From: Blastocatellia bacterium
Lineage (GTDB): Bacteria > Acidobacteriota > Blastocatellia > Chloracidobacteriales > Chloracidobacteriaceae
Assembly (NCBI GenBank): GCA_019695185.1
Contig: JAIBAN010000082.1
Coordinates: 1-36,531, forward strand
Length of the DNA stretch: 36,531 bases
Direction of reading: 5' to 3'
The first letter of the stretch is position 1. The number at the start of each line of letters is the position of its first letter. This document shows positions 24,960-32,581 of the stretch, one piece after another. The notes under the pieces were generated by a model that had not been told where the DNA came from, ran no database searches, and worked only from the letters and a program-made list of their open reading frames with translations. The position numbers and the translations under genes were made by a program.

Positions 24960-26207
24960 CTATCCTTGCCGAATTCCTTCCACCGGGTCCAGTTGGGCTG
25001 CCCGCCAAGCCGGATAGAGTGTTGCCAGAAAACTGATGCCCAGTGTTATCAAAAGTACCAACAAGGTATCACCGGCGGAAATATGGAATGGAACATAGGA
25101 AATCGAATAGGTGCGTGGGTCCAGTTGGACCAGTTTGTAGGTTTCACCCAACCAGGCGGTGCCCGCCCCCAGAACACCCCCGATGACGGTTCCGAAAATT
25201 CCAATCACCAGCCCCTGCACCATGAAAATCAACAGGATGTCACGCGAAGTCGCCCCCATTGCCATCAAAATGGCGATGTCCCGTTTTTTCTCGACCACCA
25301 GCATGATGAGAGTTGTGATGATGTTGAGTGCAGCAACCAGAATAATCAGGCTGATGCCGACCGCAAACCCCAGCCGTTGCAAATTGAGGGCGGCAAAAGC
25401 CGGCTGGTTCAGTTCCTGCCAATCGTTGACCAGGTAATCCGGACCAACCTGCGCCCGGATTGCCTGCCCGACTTCCTTGACGGTAAAAACATTGTCCAGC
25501 GTGATTTGGATGACCCGTGCTGGTTCGGCTTCGCCTGAAACCTGCCGGGCAGTTTCCATCGAGACATAACACCAACTTGAGTCGTATTCATAGAGCCCGG
25601 CTTCAAAGAAACCAACCACTTTGAAAGAAAGCGTGCGCGGCAACATTCCTGCGGGAGTCAGTTGCCCGCCTTCGGTCGTCACGGCCTGCATGGTTTCCCC
25701 CAGCCGGACATTCAATTCCTCAGCCAGTTTTTTGCCGAGAATAATGCCTTCGATTTCCGTGCCGTCTTCGTAGGTGGTCCGCGCCAGCCGCCGGACATCT
25801 CCTCCCGGAAGCAGCGTTTGATAGACCTCATTGGCATCCGGGGGAGCCTCCAAATCAACCGCCTTCAAAATTCCCATGGCCGATGTCTCCACTCCGGTCA
25901 GCAAAACCGTCTGGTAAGTGGTAGCTGCCGCCGTTTTGACATGGGGAATCCGTTTGATTTTCTCAATCAGCTCTCGTGGGCTTTCGAGAGGCAGATTTTT
26001 TCGGCGCAGGACGTTCATATGCGCGGTTCCACCCAGAATTTTGTTCCGCAGTTCCTGTTCCATTCCGGTTTGGAAAGCCAGCACACTCACCAACGCCCAG
26101 ACTCCAACCGTGATTCCCAGCACGGCAATCAGGCTGATGACTGACAAAACTTTTTGACTGCGGCGGGCACGCAAATACCGCCAGGCGATGGTGAACTGAT
26201 AAGACAT
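24960..26207 (-). CDS. lolC: LolC/LolE-type lipoprotein-releasing ABC permease
   Basis: A 415-residue permease. It starts SYQFTIAWRYLRARRSQKVLS, the LolC/E family signature, followed by TM1 (about 21-46), a large periplasmic MacB-like domain (about 47-265) and three C-terminal helices of the FtsX domain (about 272-400), ending in YPAWRAAQLDPVEGIRQG. It partners with LolD encoded just downstream. Only one permease gene is present, so it may act as a homodimer (LolF-like) or pair with a copy elsewhere. The ATG at 26207 is 4 bases from a heptamer array and has no Shine-Dalgarno. Confidence 0.92.
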   Translation of the reverse strand: MSYQFTIAWRYLRARRSQKVLSVISLIAVLGITVGVWALVSVLAFQTGMEQELRNKILGGTAHMNVLRRKNLPLESPRELIEKIKRIPHVKTAAATTYQTVLLTGVETSAMGILKAVDLEAPPDANEVYQTLLPGGDVRRLARTTYEDGTEIEGIILGKKLAEELNVRLGETMQAVTTEGGQLTPAGMLPRTLSFKVVGFFEAGLYEYDSSWCYVSMETARQVSGEAEPARVIQITLDNVFTVKEVGQAIRAQVGPDYLVNDWQELNQPAFAALNLQRLGFAVGISLIILVAALNIITTLIMLVVEKKRDIAILMAMGATSRDILLIFMVQGLVIGIFGTVIGGVLGAGTAWLGETYKLVQLDPRTYSISYVPFHISAGDTLLVLLITLGISFLATLYPAWRAAQLDPVEGIRQG

Positions 26208-26210
26208 TTT

Positions 26211-26330
26211 TCAGGGTTCAGGGTTCAGGGTTCAGGGTTTTCGAATTCCAAGAAATTCGAAGCTTTGAGTGGGGTTTCAATTGTCCATTGTCCATTGTCC
26301 ATGCAAAAGACCCTGAACCCTGAACCCTGG
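26211..26330. repeat. Nested inverted arrays (GGGTTCA outer, TTGTCCA inner)
   Basis: The left arm (26211-26240) has four TCAGGGT units and the right arm (26311-26330) has CCCTGAA units. An inner TTGTCCA array (26281-26302, three units) lies before the right arm. The flanks TTTTCGAATT and GCAAAAGACCCTGAA match the element at 1-197. It abuts the lolC start in a divergent spacer. Confidence 0.85.
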
Positions 26331-26469
26331 TTTACAGCTTCTTCACCTGCTCTTTACATATTGTCCAACCGTTTGAAACAAGCCCGGTTTAGCTTGAGGG
26401 CGTTCCTTTAAGGCCGGATGGTTTCGGTCTTTGACAGTTTGCTCTCAAAAAAATAAGGAGTTCAACATC

Positions 26470-26823
26470 ATGGCTCAATTTTTCCAAACCGTGGTTCTCT
26501 GTTTACTTGTGTTCGCAGCTTCATCAGTGTTGGTCATGGCCAAAACCAAACCTGAAGCCGAAGGAGCGGTGATTGGCAGATTACAGGTGATTGACCGGGC
26601 ACCGACGGTTTTTCCGGAAACGGCTCGTCGGTTGCGTCTGAGCGGAAACGTTGTGGTTCGGGTGATTGTCAATCCGGACGGAACCGTACGTGATGCCTGG
26701 GCACTGACGGGTGATTTACGCTTGCAAGGAGCCGCTTTGCAATCAGTCCGGCTCTGGCGGTTTGAATCCGGCCCTCAACCGGTTTCAACACTGGTTGAGT
26801 TCCACTTCAAATACACCGCATAA
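26470..26823 (+). CDS. Small secreted TonB C-terminal-like protein
   Basis: A 117-residue protein with a signal peptide (FFQTVVLCLLVFAASSVLVMA) and one TonB_C-like domain (residues about 45-117: APTVFPETARRLRLSGNVVVRVIVNPDGTVRDAWALTG, then VRLWRFES). TonB C-terminal domains contact outer-membrane receptors. Here there is no long proline-rich linker and no lasting membrane anchor is sure, so it is not a full-length TonB. AAGGAG is 9 bases before the ATG at 26470. It is divergent to the lol operon and convergent to the AAA gene, with a hairpin between. Confidence 0.82.
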   Translation: MAQFFQTVVLCLLVFAASSVLVMAKTKPEAEGAVIGRLQVIDRAPTVFPETARRLRLSGNVVVRVIVNPDGTVRDAWALTGDLRLQGAALQSVRLWRFESGPQPVSTLVEFHFKYTA

Positions 26824-26850
26824 CCTGTAACTTTTACCTGCTAAAAACAA

Positions 26851-26882
26851 GTGAGGGGCGTGTGTGTCAACGCGCCCCTCAC
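26851..26882 (-). terminator. Rho-independent terminator for the AAA ATPase gene
   Basis: A 10-base perfect stem GTGAGGGGCG / CGCCCCTCAC (26851-26860 and 26873-26882) has a 12-base loop. On the minus strand the stem is followed by TTGTTTTTAG, a T-rich tract. It lies 62 bases past the stop of the AAA gene, and may also stop the plus-strand gene. Confidence 0.7.
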
Positions 26883-26944
26883 AAGGTTTAGGGTCTGGGG
26901 GTAGTTATTTCAATCTCACGACCCGGAACCCGGAGCTTTGGATT

Positions 26945-28129
26945 TTAGCTGTCCTGCTGCAACGAAGCGGTTGCCACCCGCATGGGCATAAAGCGGTCTC
27001 CCTCGCCACCTTCCAAACCAAAAATCTTGGCGTATTCCGTGCCCGGCACAATGACCAAAGCACCGCCCTCTTCCTTCATAAAGACCAGTTTGCGACGTTC
27101 GGTATCAAAATCAATCTCAACCAAATCACCCGTATGAACCTGGTCGGTGGCGACGATGTTGGAAATCGGATACACCAGAAACCGTTCAATTGCCCGTTTC
27201 AGGTGGCGTGCGCCGTATTTGAAATCAATCCCTTCCTCCAAGAGGAACTTCTTGGCGGCAGGGCTGCACCGGAAGACAAATTTTTCCGACGCGCTTTTCA
27301 TAATCCGGTCCTGCACAGCTTTAAGTTCAAGTTCCAGAATCGAATGCAGATGATGTTCTTTCAAACTGCGGAAGACCACCACCTTGTCAATCCGGTTCAT
27401 AAACTCAGGCGAAAACTTGCGGCGGGCAGCTTCAGAAGCCGTGCGGTAAATCTTCTGGTCAATTTCGTCATTGGCTTCCTGACGGCCACGGGCAGGTGAG
27501 AATCCGATACTGCCGGTAATCAGTTCGGACATTTCCTTCGCGCCCAGATTGCTCGTCAGAATAATCATGGTCCGGGAGAAATCCACCCGGCGATTGTCAC
27601 CCAGGGTCAGAGTTGCCTTGTCGAGGATCCCCAAAAGCAATTGCCATAACGCATCGGATGCTTTTTCGATTTCGTCAAACAACACAAATGTCAACTGGTC
27701 ACGGTCCGTGTGATAGCGGTCCAGGTTTTCCTGCGTCAGCATGGGCGAGGTTTCCCGATGACCCAAATATCCCGGCGGTGAACCAATTAATTTGGCAACT
27801 TCGTGGCTATGCTGGAACTCAGCGCAATCAATTTTGACCACCGCGTTGACATCGTTGAACAACACTTCGGCGGCAGCCTCAACCACGCGGGTTTTGCCTG
27901 AGCCGGTCGGACCTAAAAACAACATGGTGCCAATGGGCCGCCCCGGACTGGATAAACTGGCTAAATAGATTTGATACAAATTGACAAGCCGCCGAACGGC
28001 GCGCTCCTGCCCGACAATGCGAGCCGAGAGCTTGTCTTCAAACTCCTGGGCGCGCGGGCTTTTGGTATCCGGGTCAAGCGGAATGTACTTTGACGATTGC
28101 GTACCTTCTGGAGTCAGTTCTGTGGCCAT
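26945..28129 (-). CDS. ClpB-D2-like AAA+ ATPase, single domain
   Basis: A 394-residue AAA+ protein that matches the second ATPase module of ClpB/ClpA-type unfoldases (AAA_2 plus the C-terminal small domain) with no N-domain or first AAA module. Walker A is LFLGPTGSGKTRVVE, Walker B FVLFDEIEKAS, sensor 1 MIILTSNLGAKEM, and the arginine-rich FSPEFMNRIDKVVVF and YGARHLKRAIERFLVYPIS follow. The GYLG pore-loop (PPGYLGHRE) is present, so substrate threading is plausible. The ATG at 28129 follows GGAG by 8 bases; a GTG 9 bases earlier is less likely. No Clp protease is nearby. A terminator hairpin follows the stop. Confidence 0.88.
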   Translation of the reverse strand: MATELTPEGTQSSKYIPLDPDTKSPRAQEFEDKLSARIVGQERAVRRLVNLYQIYLASLSSPGRPIGTMLFLGPTGSGKTRVVEAAAEVLFNDVNAVVKIDCAEFQHSHEVAKLIGSPPGYLGHRETSPMLTQENLDRYHTDRDQLTFVLFDEIEKASDALWQLLLGILDKATLTLGDNRRVDFSRTMIILTSNLGAKEMSELITGSIGFSPARGRQEANDEIDQKIYRTASEAARRKFSPEFMNRIDKVVVFRSLKEHHLHSILELELKAVQDRIMKSASEKFVFRCSPAAKKFLLEEGIDFKYGARHLKRAIERFLVYPISNIVATDQVHTGDLVEIDFDTERRKLVFMKEEGGALVIVPGTEYAKIFGLEGGEGDRFMPMRVATASLQQDS

Positions 28130-28280
28130 ATATCGCACTCCGTTTTTTCTGGAAAAAGTGGGTGAACGCCAACCGAAACGTGCCTTTGCCGCTGAAAACG
28201 ACGAATTCGGTTCGAGTCAATCGGTTACGAGATGTCGTGTTAAAAACTTACGTTTACCCTCGTCGGTACGGATGCGCGCG

Positions 28281-28310
28281 ATACTAGGCGAAACACGGCG
28301 GAAATTGCAA
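28281..28310 (-). promoter_or_regulatory. Possible promoter for the AAA ATPase gene
   Basis: Reading minus strand: TTGCAA (28305-28310), 18 bases, TAGTAT (28281-28286). The -10 is the same hexamer as at 2886-2891. It lies in the 367-base spacer 28130-28496, where the only other structure seen is the inverted array at 28339-28499. Confidence 0.35.
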
Positions 28311-28338
28311 CTTTGTTGGTCGTGGGTTGTGAAAACAG

Positions 28339-28499
28339 GGCTGAGGACAAAACCAGGACTGAGGACTGAGGACTGAGGACTGAGTGATTTTCACTTTATT
28401 CGGTCGTTTATTTTTCAGAATCAAGGTTGGCAAAGTTGGGAGGACAAACCTGCCCTTCAGTCCTCAGTCCTCAGTCCTAAAAAAGGTCCTCAGTTCTTA
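28339..28499. repeat. Inverted heptamer arrays (GAGGACT / CAGTCCT)
   Basis: The left arm (28339-28384) has about five GAGGACT units and the right arm (28458-28499) has three CAGTCCT units and a further degenerate one. A 73-base loop separates them. The right arm meets the TAA stop of the flavoprotein fusion gene, which reads TAAGAACTGAGGACC on the minus strand. Confidence 0.85.
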
Positions 28500-30890
28500 T
28501 TTCATGCCTTTGCCGTTGTAGCTCAACTGATGGAGTTTGGTTCCGGGGTCATGCGGATGACCGGTTCCGGTCCGGCCAAAACTGAGTACATCCATGGGGC
28601 AACTCACCACACAGGCTGAACAGCGGACGCATTCCACATCATCCATTGGTTTTCCTTGGCTGGCATATCCCATCACGTCAATCCCCATGTGGCACATTTT
28701 GGTGCAAATGTTGCAACTGATGCACTTTTTCTTGTCGGCAAAAATCCGGTAGCGGGAAAACCTGGTATAGATGTGCATGAGCGCCGCCAAGGGGCAGCCA
28801 TATCGGCACCAAATTCGACCTGAGTAAAAGAAGTAAGCCCCCAAGCCAATGGTTCCGGCAAACGTCACGTCAATCAAGAGTTCATAATAATGTTTGAAGT
28901 GCTCGCTCATCTCAGCCAGGGTGTGGCCGCCAAACTTTACGGTGCGGAAATAGGAACCTTCAGGCGTCCAATGCCCCAGCATCCACATGACCGTCAAAAG
29001 CAAAACCGCGCCCAGCACCACCTGACCGATATTTTCCATCCGTTTGGCTTTTTCACCGTGCGGAGCCAGTGTCCGATAGCTGTCACCCAGGGTTTCAGCC
29101 AACCCTCCGCAGGAACAAATCCAGCCGCAATACGCCCCTTTGCCAAAGAAGTAAATCAACGTTGGAATCATCACAAAAGTCTGGGCAACCGTCATCCACA
29201 GCCAAAAGGTGATGGGCTGACCTTCCAGCAGGTTATAGATAAAGAGCGGAAACGCCAGCACCAGTCCGTAGGCGCGCCAGTAGGATTTTCCCGGAAACGC
29301 CAACTCATCCAGCCATTTCGGCAAATGAAAGAAGTTATACACATCGCCGAAATACAAAGCATACGGCAGGATGAACAACATAAACGTCTGGAAGAAAATG
29401 AGTGACAGCGTTTGCTTGGTAATGTAAGCACTCTTTTTCGTGGCAATCCGCCGGATTCCGAAAATTGTAATTGTGAGGCTGTAGAGTGCCCCGTACCAAA
29501 AGGGCGGGTCGAGCGGCACTCCGAACAGTTTGATGATGTAGGTGGCCGGCTGCCCCGTCAGTGGGTCCTTGTGACCGCTGACGACATACAGAGAATAGAG
29601 CGAAATAGCCATAGTAGCAGCTAACACTGCTAATGGTGGCACCATGCTTTTCAATGTGCCGTACCGCTGCCGATTCATCCTCACATAAACAACAAACACC
29701 GCCAGCATCATGCCAAAGACCGTCAGCGCCGGAACCGCCCACCAATCCCAATATTGCGGGTTCTGCGGAGTTTGCAGAAGCTGGGTGCCGGCTATTTTTT
29801 TCCCGAAATAAACCAAAGTGAAAATGTATACGGACAGTCCATAGAGCACGTATCGGGCCAGATTCCAGGTATTTTCAATCGTGATGCCAATCCGCTCCAG
29901 GAACTCATAGGGCAGTTCCTTGCCAATCATGGTAAAGACCAGATCGTTGGGCAGTGTTCTAAGTTCTTTCCCAACGGTCAGAATGACGGCATCCTGCGTG
30001 ATTTCCTTGAGATTTGAATTGAAAAGAATAGTGACGCTGCCTTGTTTTTCGAGTTCGGAAATCCGCTGAAAGTTCCCTTCCTTGATGCGGGAAAACTCTC
30101 CCTTGCGATACGAAAGCGTCACCTTGTTGCCGGTTTCGGCCAGTGCGACCGCCGTTTCCACGGCGGAGTCACCGCCGCCCACCACCAGAATGTTCTGGTC
30201 GTGATAATCCTTGGGGCTGAACAACCGGTCTGCAACCTTTTCCAGATTTTCACCCGGAACTTCGAGGCGGCGTGATTTCCCGGCCTTCCCGGTAGCCAGT
30301 ACCACGCGCCGGGCCTGGAGCGGGGTCTGGTTTTCGGCAATCACTTCAAAAATACCGTCTTTGCCTTTGCGAACGTCGGTGACGTTCATGCCTTCCTGGA
30401 TATTGAGCTTTTCACGGTCCAGCAACTTGAACCAGGTATCGAGGGTCTCTTCGCGGGTGGATTCAACAACAGGCAGTTCGCTGGGGTTAAAAATCTGCAT
30501 GGGCTCGGCAAAAATCAATTTGCCTTTGGGAAAATTGACAATCGTGTTGGCAATACGGGCCCCTTCCAGCACGACATAATGCAGTCCCATTTTTTTGGCG
30601 TGGAGCGCGCCCGCCAATCCGGCGGCACCGGCTCCGATGATGACCACATCATACACTTTGGAATCGGGAGGGGCTCCCAGGGCTTTGAGTTCTTCGACAA
30701 TCCGGGTAATCACCTCGTACCCCTGCTTGGCGGCAAATTTCAGCAATGGCAAGCCTGACAGGTCTCCGACAATGTAGAGCCCTTCAACCTGCGACTGGTA
30801 ATTTTCGCCAATTACGGGATATCTGACGATTTCCCCGGTGGGGACGCCTTTTTGCAGCCAATTGAAGTAGGAGCGAAACGGATTCAGCAT
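28497..30890 (-). CDS. Flavoprotein (YpdA/TrxR-like) fused to NapH/NosR-like polyferredoxin
   Basis: A 797-residue fusion. Residues about 75-340 form a pyridine-nucleotide-disulfide-type reductase with the FAD motif VVIIGAGAAGLAGA (86-91) and an NAD(P)H motif ILVVGGGDSAVETA (238-243); no CxxC redox thiol pair was seen, as in YpdA. From about 344 come multiple transmembrane helices, then cysteine-rich regions CGWICSCGG, CRYGCPLAAL (695-), CISCNICTKMCHMG (723-) and CVRCSACVVSCPM (754-), two 4Fe-4S ferredoxin motifs. NAD(P)H electrons could pass through FAD to iron-sulfur centres in the membrane; the acceptor is unknown. AAAGGA precedes the ATG at 30890. It is divergent to the DUF547 gene across 279 bases in which nothing else was seen. 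Confidence 0.87.
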   Translation of the reverse strand: MLNPFRSYFNWLQKGVPTGEIVRYPVIGENYQSQVEGLYIVGDLSGLPLLKFAAKQGYEVITRIVEELKALGAPPDSKVYDVVIIGAGAAGLAGALHAKKMGLHYVVLEGARIANTIVNFPKGKLIFAEPMQIFNPSELPVVESTREETLDTWFKLLDREKLNIQEGMNVTDVRKGKDGIFEVIAENQTPLQARRVVLATGKAGKSRRLEVPGENLEKVADRLFSPKDYHDQNILVVGGGDSAVETAVALAETGNKVTLSYRKGEFSRIKEGNFQRISELEKQGSVTILFNSNLKEITQDAVILTVGKELRTLPNDLVFTMIGKELPYEFLERIGITIENTWNLARYVLYGLSVYIFTLVYFGKKIAGTQLLQTPQNPQYWDWWAVPALTVFGMMLAVFVVYVRMNRQRYGTLKSMVPPLAVLAATMAISLYSLYVVSGHKDPLTGQPATYIIKLFGVPLDPPFWYGALYSLTITIFGIRRIATKKSAYITKQTLSLIFFQTFMLFILPYALYFGDVYNFFHLPKWLDELAFPGKSYWRAYGLVLAFPLFIYNLLEGQPITFWLWMTVAQTFVMIPTLIYFFGKGAYCGWICSCGGLAETLGDSYRTLAPHGEKAKRMENIGQVVLGAVLLLTVMWMLGHWTPEGSYFRTVKFGGHTLAEMSEHFKHYYELLIDVTFAGTIGLGAYFFYSGRIWCRYGCPLAALMHIYTRFSRYRIFADKKKCISCNICTKMCHMGIDVMGYASQGKPMDDVECVRCSACVVSCPMDVLSFGRTGTGHPHDPGTKLHQLSYNGKGMK

Positions 30891-31169
30891 GCGTGCGTGT
30901 CCTTTGTTTCAATCAATGGTTGTGAAAACAATCAACCGTTTTGATGTGATTTTGTTATGATTCGCACGACTTCGGAAACGAAGACCTGCGTGGGTTCTTA
31001 AAACTCCATTCCCAACGGCTCTATTCCAGCAATAAAAATAGCTAAAAAATTGTGAAAACCGGGAATAGATGAGATCGGAAAAGGATTTAACTTCCAACTG
31101 CCAGATTTTTTTGCAATTCAAACCAAACTCTTTATTTGAGAAATTTCAACCAAGGATACTTGTCTCTGC

Positions 31170-31991
31170 ATGCGGCGCTCTTTGTTACTTTCTTTGTTTT
31201 TTCTGTGCGTGAGTGTCGGGCTTTTGACCGGGTGTGAAACGGCTCCTCCGGTCCAACCGCCTGCCGCCAATCAAACCGAAGTTCCCCAATCCCAAATTTT
31301 TTCACATGCCGATTTCGACCGACTGCTCAAAAAATATGTTGTGGGCAATGGCGTCAAATATCGGGAATGGTCAACTAACACTGAAGATAAAGCCGCTTTG
31401 CAAGCGTATCTCAAACGGTTGTCCGAAGCGAAACCCGACACTTGGTCTGCATCCGAACAGAAAGCCTTTTGGGTCAATGCGTACAATGCGTTGACATTGG
31501 AGTCGGTACTGGAAAAGTATCCTTTGAAAAGCGTGAACTACGACGCCCTACGAGACGAGAAAGCCAAACAGTTTTGGGAAAAGCCATTTTCCGTCGGGGG
31601 CGGACAATACAGCCTGAATCAGATCGAAAACACGATTCTGCGGCCCAAATTCAAGGATGCCCGGATTCATTTCGCTATCAATTGTGCTTCGGTGGGCTGT
31701 CCGAACCTGCAACCGCGTGCCTTTACGGCCAACGACCTGGATACAAGTCTCGATAATGCCACCAAAGAATATCTGAATGATGCGACCAAAGGTGTGAAAT
31801 GGGACAAAGCCAAGGGCATTTTGGCGGTTTCCCAGATTTTCCAATGGTATAAAGAGGATTTTGGCCCTGATACCATCGCCTTTATCAAACGCTTCCGCCC
31901 GGACATAACCGAAACCAAAAATGGATTGGGTTATTTTATCTATGATTGGGCGTTAAACGAAGCAGCTACTACACCCGAGGGCAAGCCCTAA
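31170..31991 (+). CDS. DUF547 lipoprotein
   Basis: A 273-residue protein with a lipoprotein signal peptide (RRSLLLSLFFLCVSVGLLTGC, lipidation at Cys22) and a DUF547 domain (about residues 48-245). Family blocks are YVVGNGVKYREW, EQKAFWVNAYNALTLESVLE, PFSVGGGQYSLNQIEN, HFAINCASVGCPNLQPRAF and LAVSQIFQWYKEDFG. The DUF547 function is not established. The surface or periplasmic location is inferred from the lipobox LTGC. No strong Shine-Dalgarno precedes the ATG at 31170. A weak inverted repeat (GGTTGC / GCAACC) follows the stop. Confidence 0.88.
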   Translation: MRRSLLLSLFFLCVSVGLLTGCETAPPVQPPAANQTEVPQSQIFSHADFDRLLKKYVVGNGVKYREWSTNTEDKAALQAYLKRLSEAKPDTWSASEQKAFWVNAYNALTLESVLEKYPLKSVNYDALRDEKAKQFWEKPFSVGGGQYSLNQIENTILRPKFKDARIHFAINCASVGCPNLQPRAFTANDLDTSLDNATKEYLNDATKGVKWDKAKGILAVSQIFQWYKEDFGPDTIAFIKRFRPDITETKNGLGYFIYDWALNEAATTPEGKP

Positions 31992-32076
31992 GGGGTTGCC
32001 TGCACAAGGAAACAGGACCGCCCCCTAGGGAGCGCAACCTTAAACATCTCGCCAGGTTCGGGAAAGGGATTTGAAT

Positions 32077-32472
32077 ATGCCAAATCTGAAACGAAGCATC
32101 ATTTTGTTAGGACTGCTGGTCGCGTTGGGAAGCGATTCGGCTATTGCGTTGGCTTCCGGCGGTGGGGGTGGCGCAATTGCTCCGCCGCGTCCGGGGGCCA
32201 GTGACGCTTTTGCCATGACCAAAACCGTCAAAGGCAGTTTTGTCAAACTGGATGCCGAAAAAAGCACCTTGGTTATCAAGGATGCCAACAAAAACCAGGA
32301 ATTGACCCTCACCATCAATAAAAAGACCCGGTTTCGCGCTGAGGATCCAAAAGATTTTGGAGGCCGTAAAGAACTGAAGGCTGACGAAATCGCTTCAAAT
32401 ACCGCTGTCAAGGTCATTTATCAGGAAATTGACAAGGCGGTGGTCGAAATCAAAGTTCTGAAAAAATCCTAA
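32077..32472 (+). CDS. Small secreted protein, DUF5666-like beta fold
   Basis: A 131-residue protein with a signal peptide (KRSIILLGLLVALGSDSAIALA), a Gly/Pro-rich linker (GGGGGAIAPPRPGA), and one compact domain (about 48-131: KGSFVKLDAEKSTLVIKDAN, LTLTINKKTRFRA, ADEIASNTAVKVIY). The strand pattern recalls DUF5666-type domains; that is tentative. The frame opens at TTG 32071, but AAGGGA 7 bases before the ATG at 32077 favours the latter. Its stop is 2 bases from a heptamer array. Confidence 0.8.
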   Translation: MPNLKRSIILLGLLVALGSDSAIALASGGGGGAIAPPRPGASDAFAMTKTVKGSFVKLDAEKSTLVIKDANKNQELTLTINKKTRFRAEDPKDFGGRKELKADEIASNTAVKVIYQEIDKAVVEIKVLKKS

Positions 32473-32474
32473 AA

Positions 32475-32570
32475 TCAGGGTTCACTGTTCAGGGGTTACC
32501 ATCCAATTTGATTGAATGATTTGAACTGGTTCAGTGGAAATCCCCTGAACCCTGAACCCTGAACCCTCAG
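32475..32570. repeat. Inverted GGGTTCA arrays
   Basis: The left arm (32475-32495) has TCAGGGT units with a degenerate TCACTGT and the right arm (32542-32570) has four CCCTGAA units; the loop is 46 bases and lacks the inner TTGTCCA array. The right arm ends about two bases before the AGGAG Shine-Dalgarno of the IPT/TIG gene. Confidence 0.82.
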
Positions 32571-32581
32571 CAGGAGTTTGT

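Noticed and set aside
26431..26459. TTGACA with TAAGGA as a promoter for the TonB_C-like gene
   Set aside because: It would place the start site past the Shine-Dalgarno, 4 bases before the ATG; spacing looks like chance.
31992..32040. Terminator after the DUF547 gene
   Set aside because: GGTTGC and GCAACC are 30 or more bases apart with no T-tract, so support is too weak.
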